NCBI GenBank assembly: GCA_028280605.1
Contig: JANQLL010000074.1
Location: forward strand, 1-45,256
Direction: 5' to 3'
DNA: 45,256 nt
Source of the DNA: Candidatus Gastranaerophilales bacterium
GTDB taxonomy: Bacteria; Cyanobacteriota; Vampirovibrionia; Gastranaerophilales; JANQFW01
Of the stretch, positions 1 through 8,072 are shown piece after piece. The position numbers were made by a program, and so were the translations under genes. The notes beneath the pieces were generated by a model. That model saw only the letters and a list, made by a program, of their open reading frames with translations, searched no databases and had not been told where the DNA came from. Within the stretch, counting starts at the first letter, position 1; the number at the start of each line of letters is the position of its first letter.

Positions 1-120
1 CTTTAATTGATATGAAGATATGCCGGTAAATGCCTCTGAGCCTTTGCTATAACTAAATTTTCCATCATATGCTAAAAGACCTGTTGTAAAAGCCTGTTCT
101 ATTCTGCTAAAATTATACAT
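1..120 (-). CDS. 5' end of an unrecognised gene, cut by the window edge
   Basis: An open frame of 40 codons runs from an ATG at 118-120 to the left edge without a stop. The N-terminus begins MYNFSRIEQAFTTGLLAYDG and is rich in Ser, Thr and aromatic residues. A purine-rich GAGAGG lies just before the ATG as a possible ribosome binding site, although the spacing is short. No signal peptide or membrane segment is visible in this fragment. The family cannot be named from 40 residues. It faces away from the window, so it belongs to a transcription unit to the left. Confidence 0.5.
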   Translation of the reverse strand, partial: MYNFSRIEQAFTTGLLAYDGKFSYSKGSEAFTGISSYQLK

Positions 121-715
121 AACCTCTCGTTTATTATTAGTGCACTTTTTTCAACATTATTTTAAACCGAGAGACCTTTTATTTCTATACTTTACTTATA
201 TTGCATGATCCCTGTTATTGAATCAACCGGGTTTATGCCAAGAAATGGGATTTTACGCAAGAAAATTAGTAGAAATCAAATATAATCCTAAAATTCATTA
301 TAAAGAGTTAATGAAAATAGTAAAAACAGTAGTTTAATTGTAACTACTCAGGTAGTCATAGAAAATTTTTTAAGATAACAAAGCTGCAGACTAAAGCGCA
401 AAAAAATAGGTTCTTTTCAGAACCCCACCGTTAGCACATTACCAGTTTTTATTTGAGAAGAGTTAATTTTTAAAACTTCAAAATCAATTTACCTACTTGT
501 TAATACCTTTTCTAAAGCCTTATTTTTTATCACCCACTAATATAAAAACCTAAACAAGAAAAAAACTGCTAAAAAGTATTAAAATATTAAATTTTCTTTA
601 CATATTATTATAGCAAAAATTATAGATTTAACATATATCGACTTAAAAAAATAGGTTAAAGAAATGAAAAATCAAGCTGTTTTCATAAAGGTAAATAGTC
701 TATTTTATTTATTTT
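121..715. other. 595-base gene-poor interval
   Basis: This is very AT-rich. It holds a 7-bp stem-loop (AGTAGTT/AACTACT, about 328-348), a minus-strand intrinsic terminator at 409-424, and a TTG-initiated plus-strand frame at 218-337 (39 residues, no ribosome binding site) that may be a relic or chance. On the minus strand a TATAAT-like hexamer near 615 followed by about 190 bases up to the terminator could be a small-RNA unit, but the -35 is poor. No confident gene is seen. Confidence 0.4.
400..426 (-). terminator. Rho-independent terminator, minus strand
   Basis: Read on the minus strand, a stem GGTTCT / AGAACC closes a GAAA tetraloop and is followed by TATTTTTTT. This is a textbook intrinsic terminator. 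It would end transcription of the metalloprotease gene about 290 bases after its stop, or of a small RNA made inside that interval. Confidence 0.75.
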
Positions 716-2179
716 TTAATACTTTTTTAACTCTTCAACAAACTTTTTAATTTCTGCATCTTCTAGTGCACTTGGGTTTGATTTAATAGTTTTATTTGCT
801 GCGCCTTTTGCATTTAAAAAATCTTTTTGTTTTATGAACAACTTTATTAAAGTTTTAGAATAATTTAACTCTCTTGGATGTTTCTTTGATAAAATATCAT
901 ATTGCCTAATAGCATTAATCATATCTTTAGTTACCAAATAAGTATGTGCCAGTTGTTCCCTTGCTGACGTAAACTCAGGATCGATATTCAAAGCACGTTT
1001 AAAATTTTTAATTGCTTGCGGAAACTTTTTCATAGAATAATAAGCAGAGCCTAAGCTTGTCCAACTTATAGCATGGTCCGGCGCTGTTTTTACATATTCT
1101 TTAGCTTCTTCAAGCTTGCTGTTTAATCTATTTTCTTCATTACCTAAAACTAAATCATTCTTTTTCGTATCTTTTTTAGCTAACTCATCACTATCAAAAT
1201 TAGAAATATCCGCATCCATTCTATAGAGAAGTTTTATAGTATTTATATCTCGTTCTGATAATTTTATTGAAGAAAAATCACTTGCATTATGAGCAACAGG
1301 ATACATAATATCGCCCTTTACAGAACTGTGTCCCATAATTCCAAGAGCGTGCCCTACCTCATGCAAAGCAGTTGCAAAAAATTCCGCCTCTGAATAAGGT
1401 GCTCCATCTATTTTTGCTGTACTAAACATTATATCAAAGTACTGCAAAATACCATTTTGTATATGCGGTGTAGTCAATCCACTAATAAATTTCTGTTTTT
1501 TTCTTCCAGCAGGAGCCTTATTATCAATACCAGACTTAAAAATAATTACAACTTGGGCCTCATCTCTATTATTTGTGGTGTTAACTTTTAAATTTCCCTC
1601 TGTATGTTTTGCCCAAATGTCAAAAGATCTTTTAACCGCTGCTAAAAAAAATGGCTTATGCGTTGGATCTTTTTTATTAAATGCATAAAAAACATTTATT
1701 GGCATTTTATTTGCATTCCAACGAGTAATTTGCCCTTTCATTGCCGCGACTTCTATATAATTATCGCCAATGCCCCTCATTAATTCTGCTTTTAATGCAT
1801 TGTTTAAGTTTACATTACCATCAGCACTTAGCGAATAATTGCTATGCCTATTATTTACATAATCCTGAATTTGAACAATACCCATTATAGATAGCTTTGC
1901 AGCTTCACTAAAAGGGGCTATTTCAATAATTTTTTTATATTCATCTTGAGCTTTTTTCAACTCTTCTCGTTGTATTAATATTTGTGCATAATAATAACGA
2001 GCGCTCACATGTTCAGGACTGTCTTTTATTGCTTGTTTAAAGTAAGCTTCTGCTAAATCATATTTTTGGTCATTATAAGCCTGTTTAGCTGCCTCATAAT
2101 AAGGCAAAGAAATTGCTGCACTTTGGCAAACAACTGCTAATAATATAAATAATACTACTTTTTTACCCAAGTTAATCAT
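716..2179 (-). CDS. Secreted TPR protein with an M10-like zinc metalloprotease domain
   Basis: The predicted protein is 487 residues. Its start is placed at the ATG (2177-2179) that overlaps the upstream EF-hand gene by 8 bases (ATGATTAA) and begins a clear signal peptide (MINLGKKVVLFILLAVVCQS). A longer frame to 2230 exists but would bury that signal. After the signal come about two TPR repeats (to about residue 90). A protease domain carries the zinc motif HEVGHALGIMGH (273-284) and a Met-turn DIMYP (290-294), the matrixin/metzincin pattern HExxHxxGxxH. A second TPR block lies at about 360-480. It is predicted to act outside the cytoplasmic membrane. TPR arms on both sides of a matrixin core suggest a docking or partner-controlled protease; the substrate is unknown. 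The overlap implies translational coupling to the EF-hand protein. Confidence 0.85.
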   Translation of the reverse strand: MINLGKKVVLFILLAVVCQSAAISLPYYEAAKQAYNDQKYDLAEAYFKQAIKDSPEHVSARYYYAQILIQREELKKAQDEYKKIIEIAPFSEAAKLSIMGIVQIQDYVNNRHSNYSLSADGNVNLNNALKAELMRGIGDNYIEVAAMKGQITRWNANKMPINVFYAFNKKDPTHKPFFLAAVKRSFDIWAKHTEGNLKVNTTNNRDEAQVVIIFKSGIDNKAPAGRKKQKFISGLTTPHIQNGILQYFDIMFSTAKIDGAPYSEAEFFATALHEVGHALGIMGHSSVKGDIMYPVAHNASDFSSIKLSERDINTIKLLYRMDADISNFDSDELAKKDTKKNDLVLGNEENRLNSKLEEAKEYVKTAPDHAISWTSLGSAYYSMKKFPQAIKNFKRALNIDPEFTSAREQLAHTYLVTKDMINAIRQYDILSKKHPRELNYSKTLIKLFIKQKDFLNAKGAANKTIKSNPSALEDAEIKKFVEELKKY

Positions 2180-2711
2180 TATTTTCTTTAGATTCCTGCG
2201 CAGCATCAGTTGCAGAAGGTCCTCCTGCATAGAATACAGATATACTACTTGCCGTAAATTCTGTTAGTTTATCTTTTTTTTCTTTTATTTCTTTATCTAT
2301 TAAAAAAGTATTTAGTTCTGAATCATTTATTTTACCATCATTATTTTTATCAATTTTCTCAAAATGCTGAAGAGCCTTTTCCAATAAGTCTTTACTCAAT
2401 TCTATCCCATTTGCAGATTGAGAAGCAAGAATTTGTAGCTGTTGATAGCTTAAGCCATTATTTTGCATTTGCAAAAGCATATTATCCATTTCGTTTTTGG
2501 TAATTTTATCATCATTGTTACCATCAACTGTAGAAAATTCTTTTTTTATAAGCTCCACAAAAGGAACATCAGACAAAGATAAACCGTCAAGGTCTGCTAA
2601 ATCTTCTGCACTTATGCCATTTGCGCTACCACTTGATAACAGTTGATAAACCCTGTTAAGTCCCATTCCTGTATTAGAATATAATTGTTGTACACGCGTT
2701 TTGTCGTACAT
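2172..2711 (-). CDS. Two-EF-hand calcium-binding protein
   Basis: The protein is 179 residues from ATG 2709-2711, which is preceded by AGGAGA at 2721-2726; the frame extends upstream but this is the only start with a good site. Two canonical 12-residue EF loops are visible: DGNNDDKITKNE (63-74) and DKNNDGKINDSE (121-132), each with acidic residues at positions 1, 3, 5 and 12. No signal peptide or membrane span is seen. It overlaps the downstream metalloprotease start by 8 bases, so the two are made together, and calcium sensing coupled to a protease is a reasonable inference. The N-terminal part (YSNTGMGLNRVYQLLSSG) matches no family I can name. Confidence 0.8.
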   Translation of the reverse strand: MYDKTRVQQLYSNTGMGLNRVYQLLSSGSANGISAEDLADLDGLSLSDVPFVELIKKEFSTVDGNNDDKITKNEMDNMLLQMQNNGLSYQQLQILASQSANGIELSKDLLEKALQHFEKIDKNNDGKINDSELNTFLIDKEIKEKKDKLTEFTASSISVFYAGGPSATDAAQESKENND

Positions 2712-2763
2712 ATTTAATATTCTCCTGACTGTTTTTAATCGTACATGCACTGCGCCACAGTTA

Positions 2764-2789
2764 ATCAGTATAATGTTTATTATACTGAT
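2764..2789. promoter_or_regulatory. Perfect 11-bp palindrome upstream of the EF-hand gene
   Basis: The arms ATCAGTATAAT and ATTATACTGAT are perfect and separated by 4 bases. The palindrome is 53 bases upstream of the EF-hand ATG and contains a TATAAT that could be its -10 hexamer on the minus strand, so it looks like an operator over a promoter. On the plus strand a T-run follows, but no plus-strand gene lies upstream to terminate. Confidence 0.45.
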
Positions 2790-2823
2790 ACATTTTTTAA
2801 AAGCACCATTTTATTGTATGGTT

Positions 2824-2845
2824 TTTGGTGATAGTCATCACCAAA
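2824..2845. terminator. Stem-loop just after the glycerol-1-phosphate dehydrogenase stop
   Basis: A perfect 9-bp stem (TTTGGTGAT / ATCACCAAA) with a 4-base loop lies 4 bases beyond the stop at 2850. On the minus strand it is followed by A residues, not U, so it is at best a weak terminator for that gene; on the plus strand it is followed by GTTTTT. It may mainly protect the 3' end. Confidence 0.4.
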
Positions 2846-2849
2846 GTTT

Positions 2850-3914
2850 TTATATCAAAGTTTTTTTGCAGATAAGATCATTTTCAACAAAGTCTATTGC
2901 TTTATCAATATTTTCAGGCACTGATAAAACAGTATAAAACATTTCTTTTATTGACGGTGCTTTTCTTATAGCCTGGATAAACTCCTGTTTGCTCAATGGA
3001 TGTTTTTCAATAAAACCAAAAAAGCCAGTATGAACAAGAAGATTTTTTATTTTTTCAAATTCATAATCTTGCAAATAACTACAAACATAAGTTGCAAGCC
3101 CAACTTGAATACCATGCATCGAAGGCTTATGAGTGATTGAATCATAAGCATGAGATATTAAATGCTCACTACCGCTTGCAGGTCGGCTAGAATTTGCTAT
3201 TTCCATAGCTATACCATTCATTAATAATGAATAAACCAGTTGATATAAAAACTTCAAGCTTTTTATATCCCAATCTTGATAATTTAAAAGTTCAAGAACA
3301 GAGTTTTGAGATATTAAATAAGCAAAATCATTAAACTGGGCTTTGCTTATGCTACATGCCATTTTCCAATCTCTACCCGCTGTAATCTTGGAGATCAAAT
3401 CGCCAATTCCCGAATAAACACATATTTCAGGTGCATTTTTTACCGCAGTTAAGTCAACTATTACTCCGTACGGGATAGTTGCTTTAATTGTTTTTCTTTT
3501 ATTATTTACCAATAAAGATGCATTAGGCGCACAAAATCCATCGTTAGATGTTGATGTAGGTACACTTATAAAAGGCAACGCCAAAATATGAGCACAATAT
3601 TTACTATAATCAAGCGCTTTTCCTCCCCCAATGCCGAGCAAAACATCAACACTTTTTGGAATGCTAAAAGCTGTATCTATTACGTTTTCTATGTGTGTTT
3701 GATCAATTATATCTTTATGTACTATATTTATGCCTTGCTTTTCTAAGCTTTCAAAAACCTTTTCGCCGTACAGTTCTTCTATACCTGCACTAAAAAAACA
3801 TGCCACATTAGTAAATCCGGCTTCGAGTAAATATTGACCGATGTGATCTATTTCATTTTTACCAATTTTAAGAATTGAAGGTATTGCTATTTGCCTTTGA
3901 TGAAAATTTTCCAT
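2850..3914 (-). CDS. sn-glycerol-1-phosphate dehydrogenase family protein
   Basis: The protein is 354 residues, close to the family's usual length. It has the iron-dependent alcohol dehydrogenase fold: a nucleotide-binding GIGGGKALD (94-102), an STSNDGFCAP loop (about 121-130), and the family signature SRPASGSEHLISH (243-255). Likely metal ligands are D172, H251 and H267. The family (EgsA/AraM) reduces dihydroxyacetone phosphate to sn-glycerol 1-phosphate with NAD(P)H. That compound is the archaeal lipid backbone and, in some bacteria, feeds heptaprenylglyceryl phosphate synthesis. It follows the HAD phosphatase gene by 8 bases, so the two form an operon. No prenyltransferase partner lies in the window, so the end product is unknown. 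Confidence 0.85.
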   Translation of the reverse strand: MENFHQRQIAIPSILKIGKNEIDHIGQYLLEAGFTNVACFFSAGIEELYGEKVFESLEKQGINIVHKDIIDQTHIENVIDTAFSIPKSVDVLLGIGGGKALDYSKYCAHILALPFISVPTSTSNDGFCAPNASLLVNNKRKTIKATIPYGVIVDLTAVKNAPEICVYSGIGDLISKITAGRDWKMACSISKAQFNDFAYLISQNSVLELLNYQDWDIKSLKFLYQLVYSLLMNGIAMEIANSSRPASGSEHLISHAYDSITHKPSMHGIQVGLATYVCSYLQDYEFEKIKNLLVHTGFFGFIEKHPLSKQEFIQAIRKAPSIKEMFYTVLSVPENIDKAIDFVENDLICKKTLI

Positions 3915-3922
3915 AACTATTT

Positions 3923-4579
3923 CTACTTTAATTCCTTAATATAATCATATATTTCTTTATAACTGCCAAAATCGTTGTATTTTAGATCATTTTCCCTGCA
4001 CAAACAAGCCAATGAGCTTCTTGCAAACACAACATCAGTTAATTTTGCAATTTTTAAATCTGGAATACCGTCACCTGCGAATAGAGAAAAGTCATAATCT
4101 TTAATTATATTTTCAGCCGCAGCTTTTTTATCTATACCAAAATTAGCTGAATAATATCCACTATCCTTATCCGGCCATAAGAGTTCTAGGCCAGCTTCTT
4201 GCGAATACTTACCAGGGTTACTGATTATGGTAACTTTATCTTTTATATTTAATTTTTCAAAGAGTATATTTATATAATATTCGCTACCTGCGCTGATTAC
4301 ATAAAAGTCAATATTTTTTTCTTGACATAAATCAATTGTTTTTAAGAAATCAGTCTCTATATTGTTTTCAAATGAATTGATAAACTCAATAAATTCTTCT
4401 TTAGTCAAGCGAACTTTATTAAATATTTTATTTAGTGCCCGGATATGATTGATTTTCTTTTCTTTATAGTCATCCCATGCTGATATTGCATCTGGGGTTA
4501 GTAATTCATCAATAACATATTCAAAAAAATCTTTTTTTGTTATTGTTCCGTCAAAATCTGATATTAATACTGTTTTCAT
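3923..4579 (-). CDS. HAD-superfamily phosphatase, MtnX/SerB-like
   Basis: The protein is 218 residues. Motif I is DFDGT (8-12: nucleophile D8 and acid D10), a Ser-containing motif II lies in FYVISAGSEYY, and motif IV is FAGDGIPDLKIAK near residue 170. The MtnX-like HAD-IB subgroup is the best match by eye. It hydrolyses a small phosphorylated metabolite in the cytosol; the substrate cannot be read from sequence. Its gene is 8 bases upstream of the glycerol-1-phosphate dehydrogenase gene, so it may act on glycerol 1-phosphate or a related compound (inference). The start has only a weak ribosome binding site. Confidence 0.75.
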   Translation of the reverse strand: MKTVLISDFDGTITKKDFFEYVIDELLTPDAISAWDDYKEKKINHIRALNKIFNKVRLTKEEFIEFINSFENNIETDFLKTIDLCQEKNIDFYVISAGSEYYINILFEKLNIKDKVTIISNPGKYSQEAGLELLWPDKDSGYYSANFGIDKKAAAENIIKDYDFSLFAGDGIPDLKIAKLTDVVFARSSLACLCRENDLKYNDFGSYKEIYDYIKELK

Positions 4580-4668
4580 TACTTTAATCTCTAGTTTTTA
4601 ATTTATTATCTCTTTAAAATTTTAATACAAAAAAAATAAAATAGGCATTGTCGTACAAAGCTTAATAA

Positions 4669-5292
4669 TTAACTCCCTTTTTGCTTGTTTAATTCTTGCA
4701 CAAGAAGATGTACTGTAGTTGATGGATTATTTTTTTCTGGATTAAATTCTGTGTAACTCTTAAGTAAGTTTTTAGCATGCTTTATAGCTATTGCCTGTTT
4801 ATCTTTTAGTATTTCATACATTGTTTTTGAATTTTTTTCATATTTATAGCCTAACTCTTTAGAAAGTTTATCTTTATATTGATCTCTTGAAATACCAGTA
4901 TTAAAATAATGAAAATGCAATAAATACCAAAGCTCAAAGGCTTCATTGGAGTATGCAATCTTTATTTTATTATGTTTTTTAGCAAGCAGAAAAGCCCTAT
5001 TAAAATTTTGCTTTGGAAAAGAATCCCTATCAAATACACACCATATTTGGTCAAAATTTTCTTCCTTTGACTTCTTTATTGCCAGCTTAACTAAACTATC
5101 TGTATTCATACCGTAGCCTTCAGCACTGACCGTTAATAGCCTATTTGCCGTTATAAGTGCATCAAAATATTTTTTTTCAGTCTGCTCACCTTCGCATATT
5201 ATAAATATAGAATCTGGAAGCATTCCTTTATTGCCAGACTTTCTTTTTTCTCGTTTCAATCTTATATTTTTATGAGAGTAGTCACTTCCCAT
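4669..5292 (-). CDS. rloB: RloB-domain protein, Toprim-like predicted effector
   Basis: The protein is 207 residues. It carries the RloB family pattern: ICEGEQTEKKYF (32-43) with a conserved acidic patch, CVFDRDSF (85-92) with a DxD pair, then SNEAFELWYLLHF (115-127). Together these look like the acidic core of a Toprim-type nuclease. The start codon shares one base with the stop of the upstream ATPase gene (TAATG), so the pair is translationally coupled. RloB proteins paired with AAA-type ATPases are known from AbiL/RloAB-type phage defence and parallel the ATPase plus Toprim layout of PARIS. Toxicity and its trigger are inferred. There is no terminator directly after it. Confidence 0.82.
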   Translation of the reverse strand: MGSDYSHKNIRLKREKRKSGNKGMLPDSIFIICEGEQTEKKYFDALITANRLLTVSAEGYGMNTDSLVKLAIKKSKEENFDQIWCVFDRDSFPKQNFNRAFLLAKKHNKIKIAYSNEAFELWYLLHFHYFNTGISRDQYKDKLSKELGYKYEKNSKTMYEILKDKQAIAIKHAKNLLKSYTEFNPEKNNPSTTVHLLVQELNKQKGS

Positions 5293-6566
5293 TATTCACC
5301 CTCACAAAAGAAATCAAAAGTTCCGACAAAAGGTATTGCACCATATTTTCCAGCCAAATAGTCTTTTTCAAATATTCTATCAGCTCTGATTTTATACTCT
5401 ACTAACGAATATAAATTTGTACTACCAATTTCGTCTTTCTCCGCAAACCAAATTTGATCACGTCTAAAAATATTTTTATTTAGCAAGTTTGTATCGTGAG
5501 TACTAAATACAAGTTGAGCATTGTTGGGATTTTGTTTATTAGAGTTAAATAATCTAATTATAAATTGCGTAATTAAAGGGTGAATTTTGACATCTAGTTC
5601 ATCTACTACTAGGATAGAGCCAGCGTTTAAAGTATCAATTATAGGTCCTAATATAGAAAATAATTTTTTTGTTCCTTCAGATTCCTGTTTTTCAAGCTCA
5701 AAAATTTCACTACCTATGCACTTATTATTTTTATCAAACTTTTTGTGTAATGTATTTATATTTATTTTATTTAACTTAGTACCAGGCTCAGATTCAATAA
5801 TTACATTTACTACTTCTGACTGTAAATGAGTACGAAATTCTTCTATATCAATTTCTTTGGATTCGACTTTAAAGTCTTCTATTGCTAAATCAGCAATTTT
5901 AAGTATTTCACTAAATCTATCTTTAAACTTTATTTCATTAAGCTTTTCTAGAGTTATATGTATGTATTGATTTTCCAGCCCAGAGATAATGTTAAATTTT
6001 TGCAGCCAATCTATTATAGATTCAGCAATTTTGCCGTTAAATTGAGCAACTACAGATAAAAATAATGCATTTTCTCTGGTTTTAGCTTCTAACCCACTGC
6101 CTTCTTCAAAGCTTTTAGTTACTTTAATATCTTGATAATTTCTTATAAACATCTCTTTTTCTTTTATTTTTTCAGCAGAAAATAACCATTCTTCAACAAT
6201 TTTTTCTTTATCTGCTTTAAATCCATATCGATATTTAATATTATTTTGTATAAAAATAAATTCAAAAAAACTAGGCTTGTCTTCAGTTTCTGTGCTTAAT
6301 GCAAAATTTTCAACATTAATACTTTCTTTTGCTTGCGTATCTTTAGATGATTTAATAATAAACTTTTTAGCAAAGTTCATTGCTTTAAACAAATTACTTT
6401 TGCCGCTTGCATTAGCTCCGTATATGGCAGAACTTTTTAATAGCTTATAGTGTTGAGATTCAAATACGTGAGAGCCAGTGTGCTGTTTAATATTAGATGA
6501 AATCATACTGAAAGTTACAATCTCTTTAAAAGATAAGAAATTTCCAACACTAAATTCAACAAGCAT
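5292..6566 (-). CDS. AAA15/ABC-type ATPase, partner of RloB
   Basis: The protein is 424 residues. Walker A is GANASGKS (50-57), Walker B is SILVVDELD with D322 and E323, and a switch histidine H357 sits in VFSTHDTNLL. A signature-like ESEGTKKLF lies before Walker B. This is the SMC/RecF-like fold of RloA and AbiLi-type proteins. The start is supported by a strong GAGGTGAT site just upstream. In related systems the ATPase restrains or senses for the nuclease-like partner, and here the two genes overlap by one base. It works in the cytosol. No integrase, methylase or other defence gene flanks the pair, so it appears to be a compact stand-alone module. Confidence 0.85.
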   Translation of the reverse strand: MLVEFSVGNFLSFKEIVTFSMISSNIKQHTGSHVFESQHYKLLKSSAIYGANASGKSNLFKAMNFAKKFIIKSSKDTQAKESINVENFALSTETEDKPSFFEFIFIQNNIKYRYGFKADKEKIVEEWLFSAEKIKEKEMFIRNYQDIKVTKSFEEGSGLEAKTRENALFLSVVAQFNGKIAESIIDWLQKFNIISGLENQYIHITLEKLNEIKFKDRFSEILKIADLAIEDFKVESKEIDIEEFRTHLQSEVVNVIIESEPGTKLNKININTLHKKFDKNNKCIGSEIFELEKQESEGTKKLFSILGPIIDTLNAGSILVVDELDVKIHPLITQFIIRLFNSNKQNPNNAQLVFSTHDTNLLNKNIFRRDQIWFAEKDEIGSTNLYSLVEYKIRADRIFEKDYLAGKYGAIPFVGTFDFFCEGE

Positions 6567-6831
6567 TTTATCACCTCAACTTTTTATATTTTATATTATT
6601 TTACTATAAAAAGCATAAAATTTGAGAAAATTTCTCATAAATTAAGTAAAAAATATTAAAGACAACAAATAAAAAAATAAAACGTCTATTAAAAAATAGA
6701 AACATAAAGGCATAAAAAATCTTATGTTTTAAAAAATGTATACTTAAGATACAAGTTTGCTAAATACAATAATAGCAATGTGCTAAAATCATAGTGCATT
6801 AACTATTGGCTATTAATTATCAACTTCTGGT

Positions 6832-6860
6832 TTGACTTTGTTTTGTCTTGTAAATATTAT
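6832..6860 (+). promoter_or_regulatory. Sigma-70-type promoter of the glutamate synthase operon
   Basis: TTGACT (6832-6837), a 17-bp spacer and TATTAT (6855-6860) give a near-consensus promoter. Transcription would begin near 6867, about 100 bases before the GTG start. Confidence 0.7.
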
Positions 6861-6878
6861 AGTTTTAAGGCAACTATA
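6858..6878 (+). promoter_or_regulatory. Inverted repeat overlapping the glutamate synthase start site
   Basis: TATAGTT and AACTATA form a 7-bp dyad with a 7-base centre that overlaps the end of the -10 and the predicted start of transcription. The position suits a repressor operator or a 5'-end hairpin. The regulator is not known. Confidence 0.45.
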
Positions 6879-6965
6879 ATACTATAAAAAGAAGCTTAAC
6901 CAGTGAGGCAAAATAACATATATACTACATTCATTACGTGATAGATTATATTAGGAGAATTTACT

Positions 6966-8072
6966 GTGTGTCGTATTGGAGCAATCAAGTCTAAGGAATA
7001 TGTTCATCCTTTAAAAGCTCTTTTATTGATGAGATCTCAGCAAAAAGGCCATGATAACTCAGGATTTGCTATGGTTATGCAAGACCTGGGAGGTATCTTT
7101 GAAAATTACAAAGATCTTCCAACATTATCTATGGCATGTACCGATGAAGGTATAAAGTTAGCTGAGGATATTCTGCATAAAATTGGTTTTATAAGAGTTA
7201 TGCAGTGGTCTCCGGACGTTCATCCTTCCCCGGAATTAACCATTGAACCAATGCCCCATTACGTGTTTGAAGTATTTCAATACCCCAAGAGCTACAAACA
7301 TACAACAAAAGAGGAAAAAGAAGAGCTTCTTGTTGATACAAGATTAAAGCTCAGAAAAGAATTAGAAAAAATTGAAGCAGGCTTTGTTTATTCATTCTGG
7401 CCTGATGTTGTAACCTTAAAAGAAATTGGTGACCCGCAAGATATTGGTACCTACTTTAACTTATGGGAAGAAAACAACGATTTTACAGCAAAAATTATTA
7501 CTGCACAGTGTAGGCAAAACACAAACTATGATATTGTCCGCTATGCAGCACACCCGTTCTTTTTACAAGGTTATACCGCATTAGTAAACGGTGAAAATAC
7601 TTTCTACGAAAAGAACAAAAACTTCCAACAAAAACTTCATAAAGGATATATAGGCTTTGAGTCAGATTCTCAATGCTTCTTATACTCATTGCACTATATT
7701 AAAAATGTTCTTAAATGGCCATTAATTTATTATAAACATACTATTACACCATTACCGTTTGACGAAATAGAACATAGAGATGATAAAGACATATTATTAA
7801 AAATCAAAGCATCTCTTGCTCATCTTGAAATAAACGGTCCTAATACCATAATAGGTGTTCTTCCTGATGGAACAATGTACACCTGTTGTGATTCTAAAAA
7901 GTTAAGACCTGTTGTTGTTGGTCAAACTGAGGACACAATCTCAATTACTTCTGAAGTAACAGGTATAAACGAAATACTGCCTGATAGAGATTGGGAAAAG
8001 GATATTTATCCGCATGAAAGAGAAATGGTAGTAGTAAATAATGATTTAAAGGTTGAAAGATGGCAACAATAA
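6966..8072 (+). CDS. Glutamate synthase glutaminase subunit (class II amidotransferase)
   Basis: The protein is 368 residues. The start is GTG at 6966 with AGGAG at 6953-6957. The N-terminus MCRIGAIKS puts a Cys directly after the initiator Met, as needed for an Ntn-type class II glutamine amidotransferase whose Cys2 is the nucleophile. HDNSGFAM (35-42) is the usual substrate-loop region. It hydrolyses glutamine and passes ammonia to the FMN subunit encoded next. This is the free-standing glutaminase of the archaeal-type (split) glutamate synthase, not the N-terminal part of a 1500-residue GltB. Its end overlaps the next start by 13 bases. Confidence 0.85.
   Translation: MCRIGAIKSKEYVHPLKALLLMRSQQKGHDNSGFAMVMQDLGGIFENYKDLPTLSMACTDEGIKLAEDILHKIGFIRVMQWSPDVHPSPELTIEPMPHYVFEVFQYPKSYKHTTKEEKEELLVDTRLKLRKELEKIEAGFVYSFWPDVVTLKEIGDPQDIGTYFNLWEENNDFTAKIITAQCRQNTNYDIVRYAAHPFFLQGYTALVNGENTFYEKNKNFQQKLHKGYIGFESDSQCFLYSLHYIKNVLKWPLIYYKHTITPLPFDEIEHRDDKDILLKIKASLAHLEINGPNTIIGVLPDGTMYTCCDSKKLRPVVVGQTEDTISITSEVTGINEILPDRDWEKDIYPHEREMVVVNNDLKVERWQQ

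Larger units (their letters stand above)
6567..6965. other. 399-base interval between the divergent RloA-like and glutamate synthase genes
   Basis: No gene is seen. It carries a strong plus-strand promoter (6832-6860), a dyad at the start of transcription (6858-6878), and a very AT-rich stretch at 6570-6720 that must hold the promoter of the leftward ATPase gene, where I cannot pick one clear pair of hexamers. Confidence 0.5.

Noticed and set aside
6740..6754. NtcA-type site (GTA-N8-TAC) upstream of glutamate synthase
   Set aside because: The sequence GTATACTTAAGATAC has 9, not 8, bases between the half-sites and is about 80 bases upstream of the -35.
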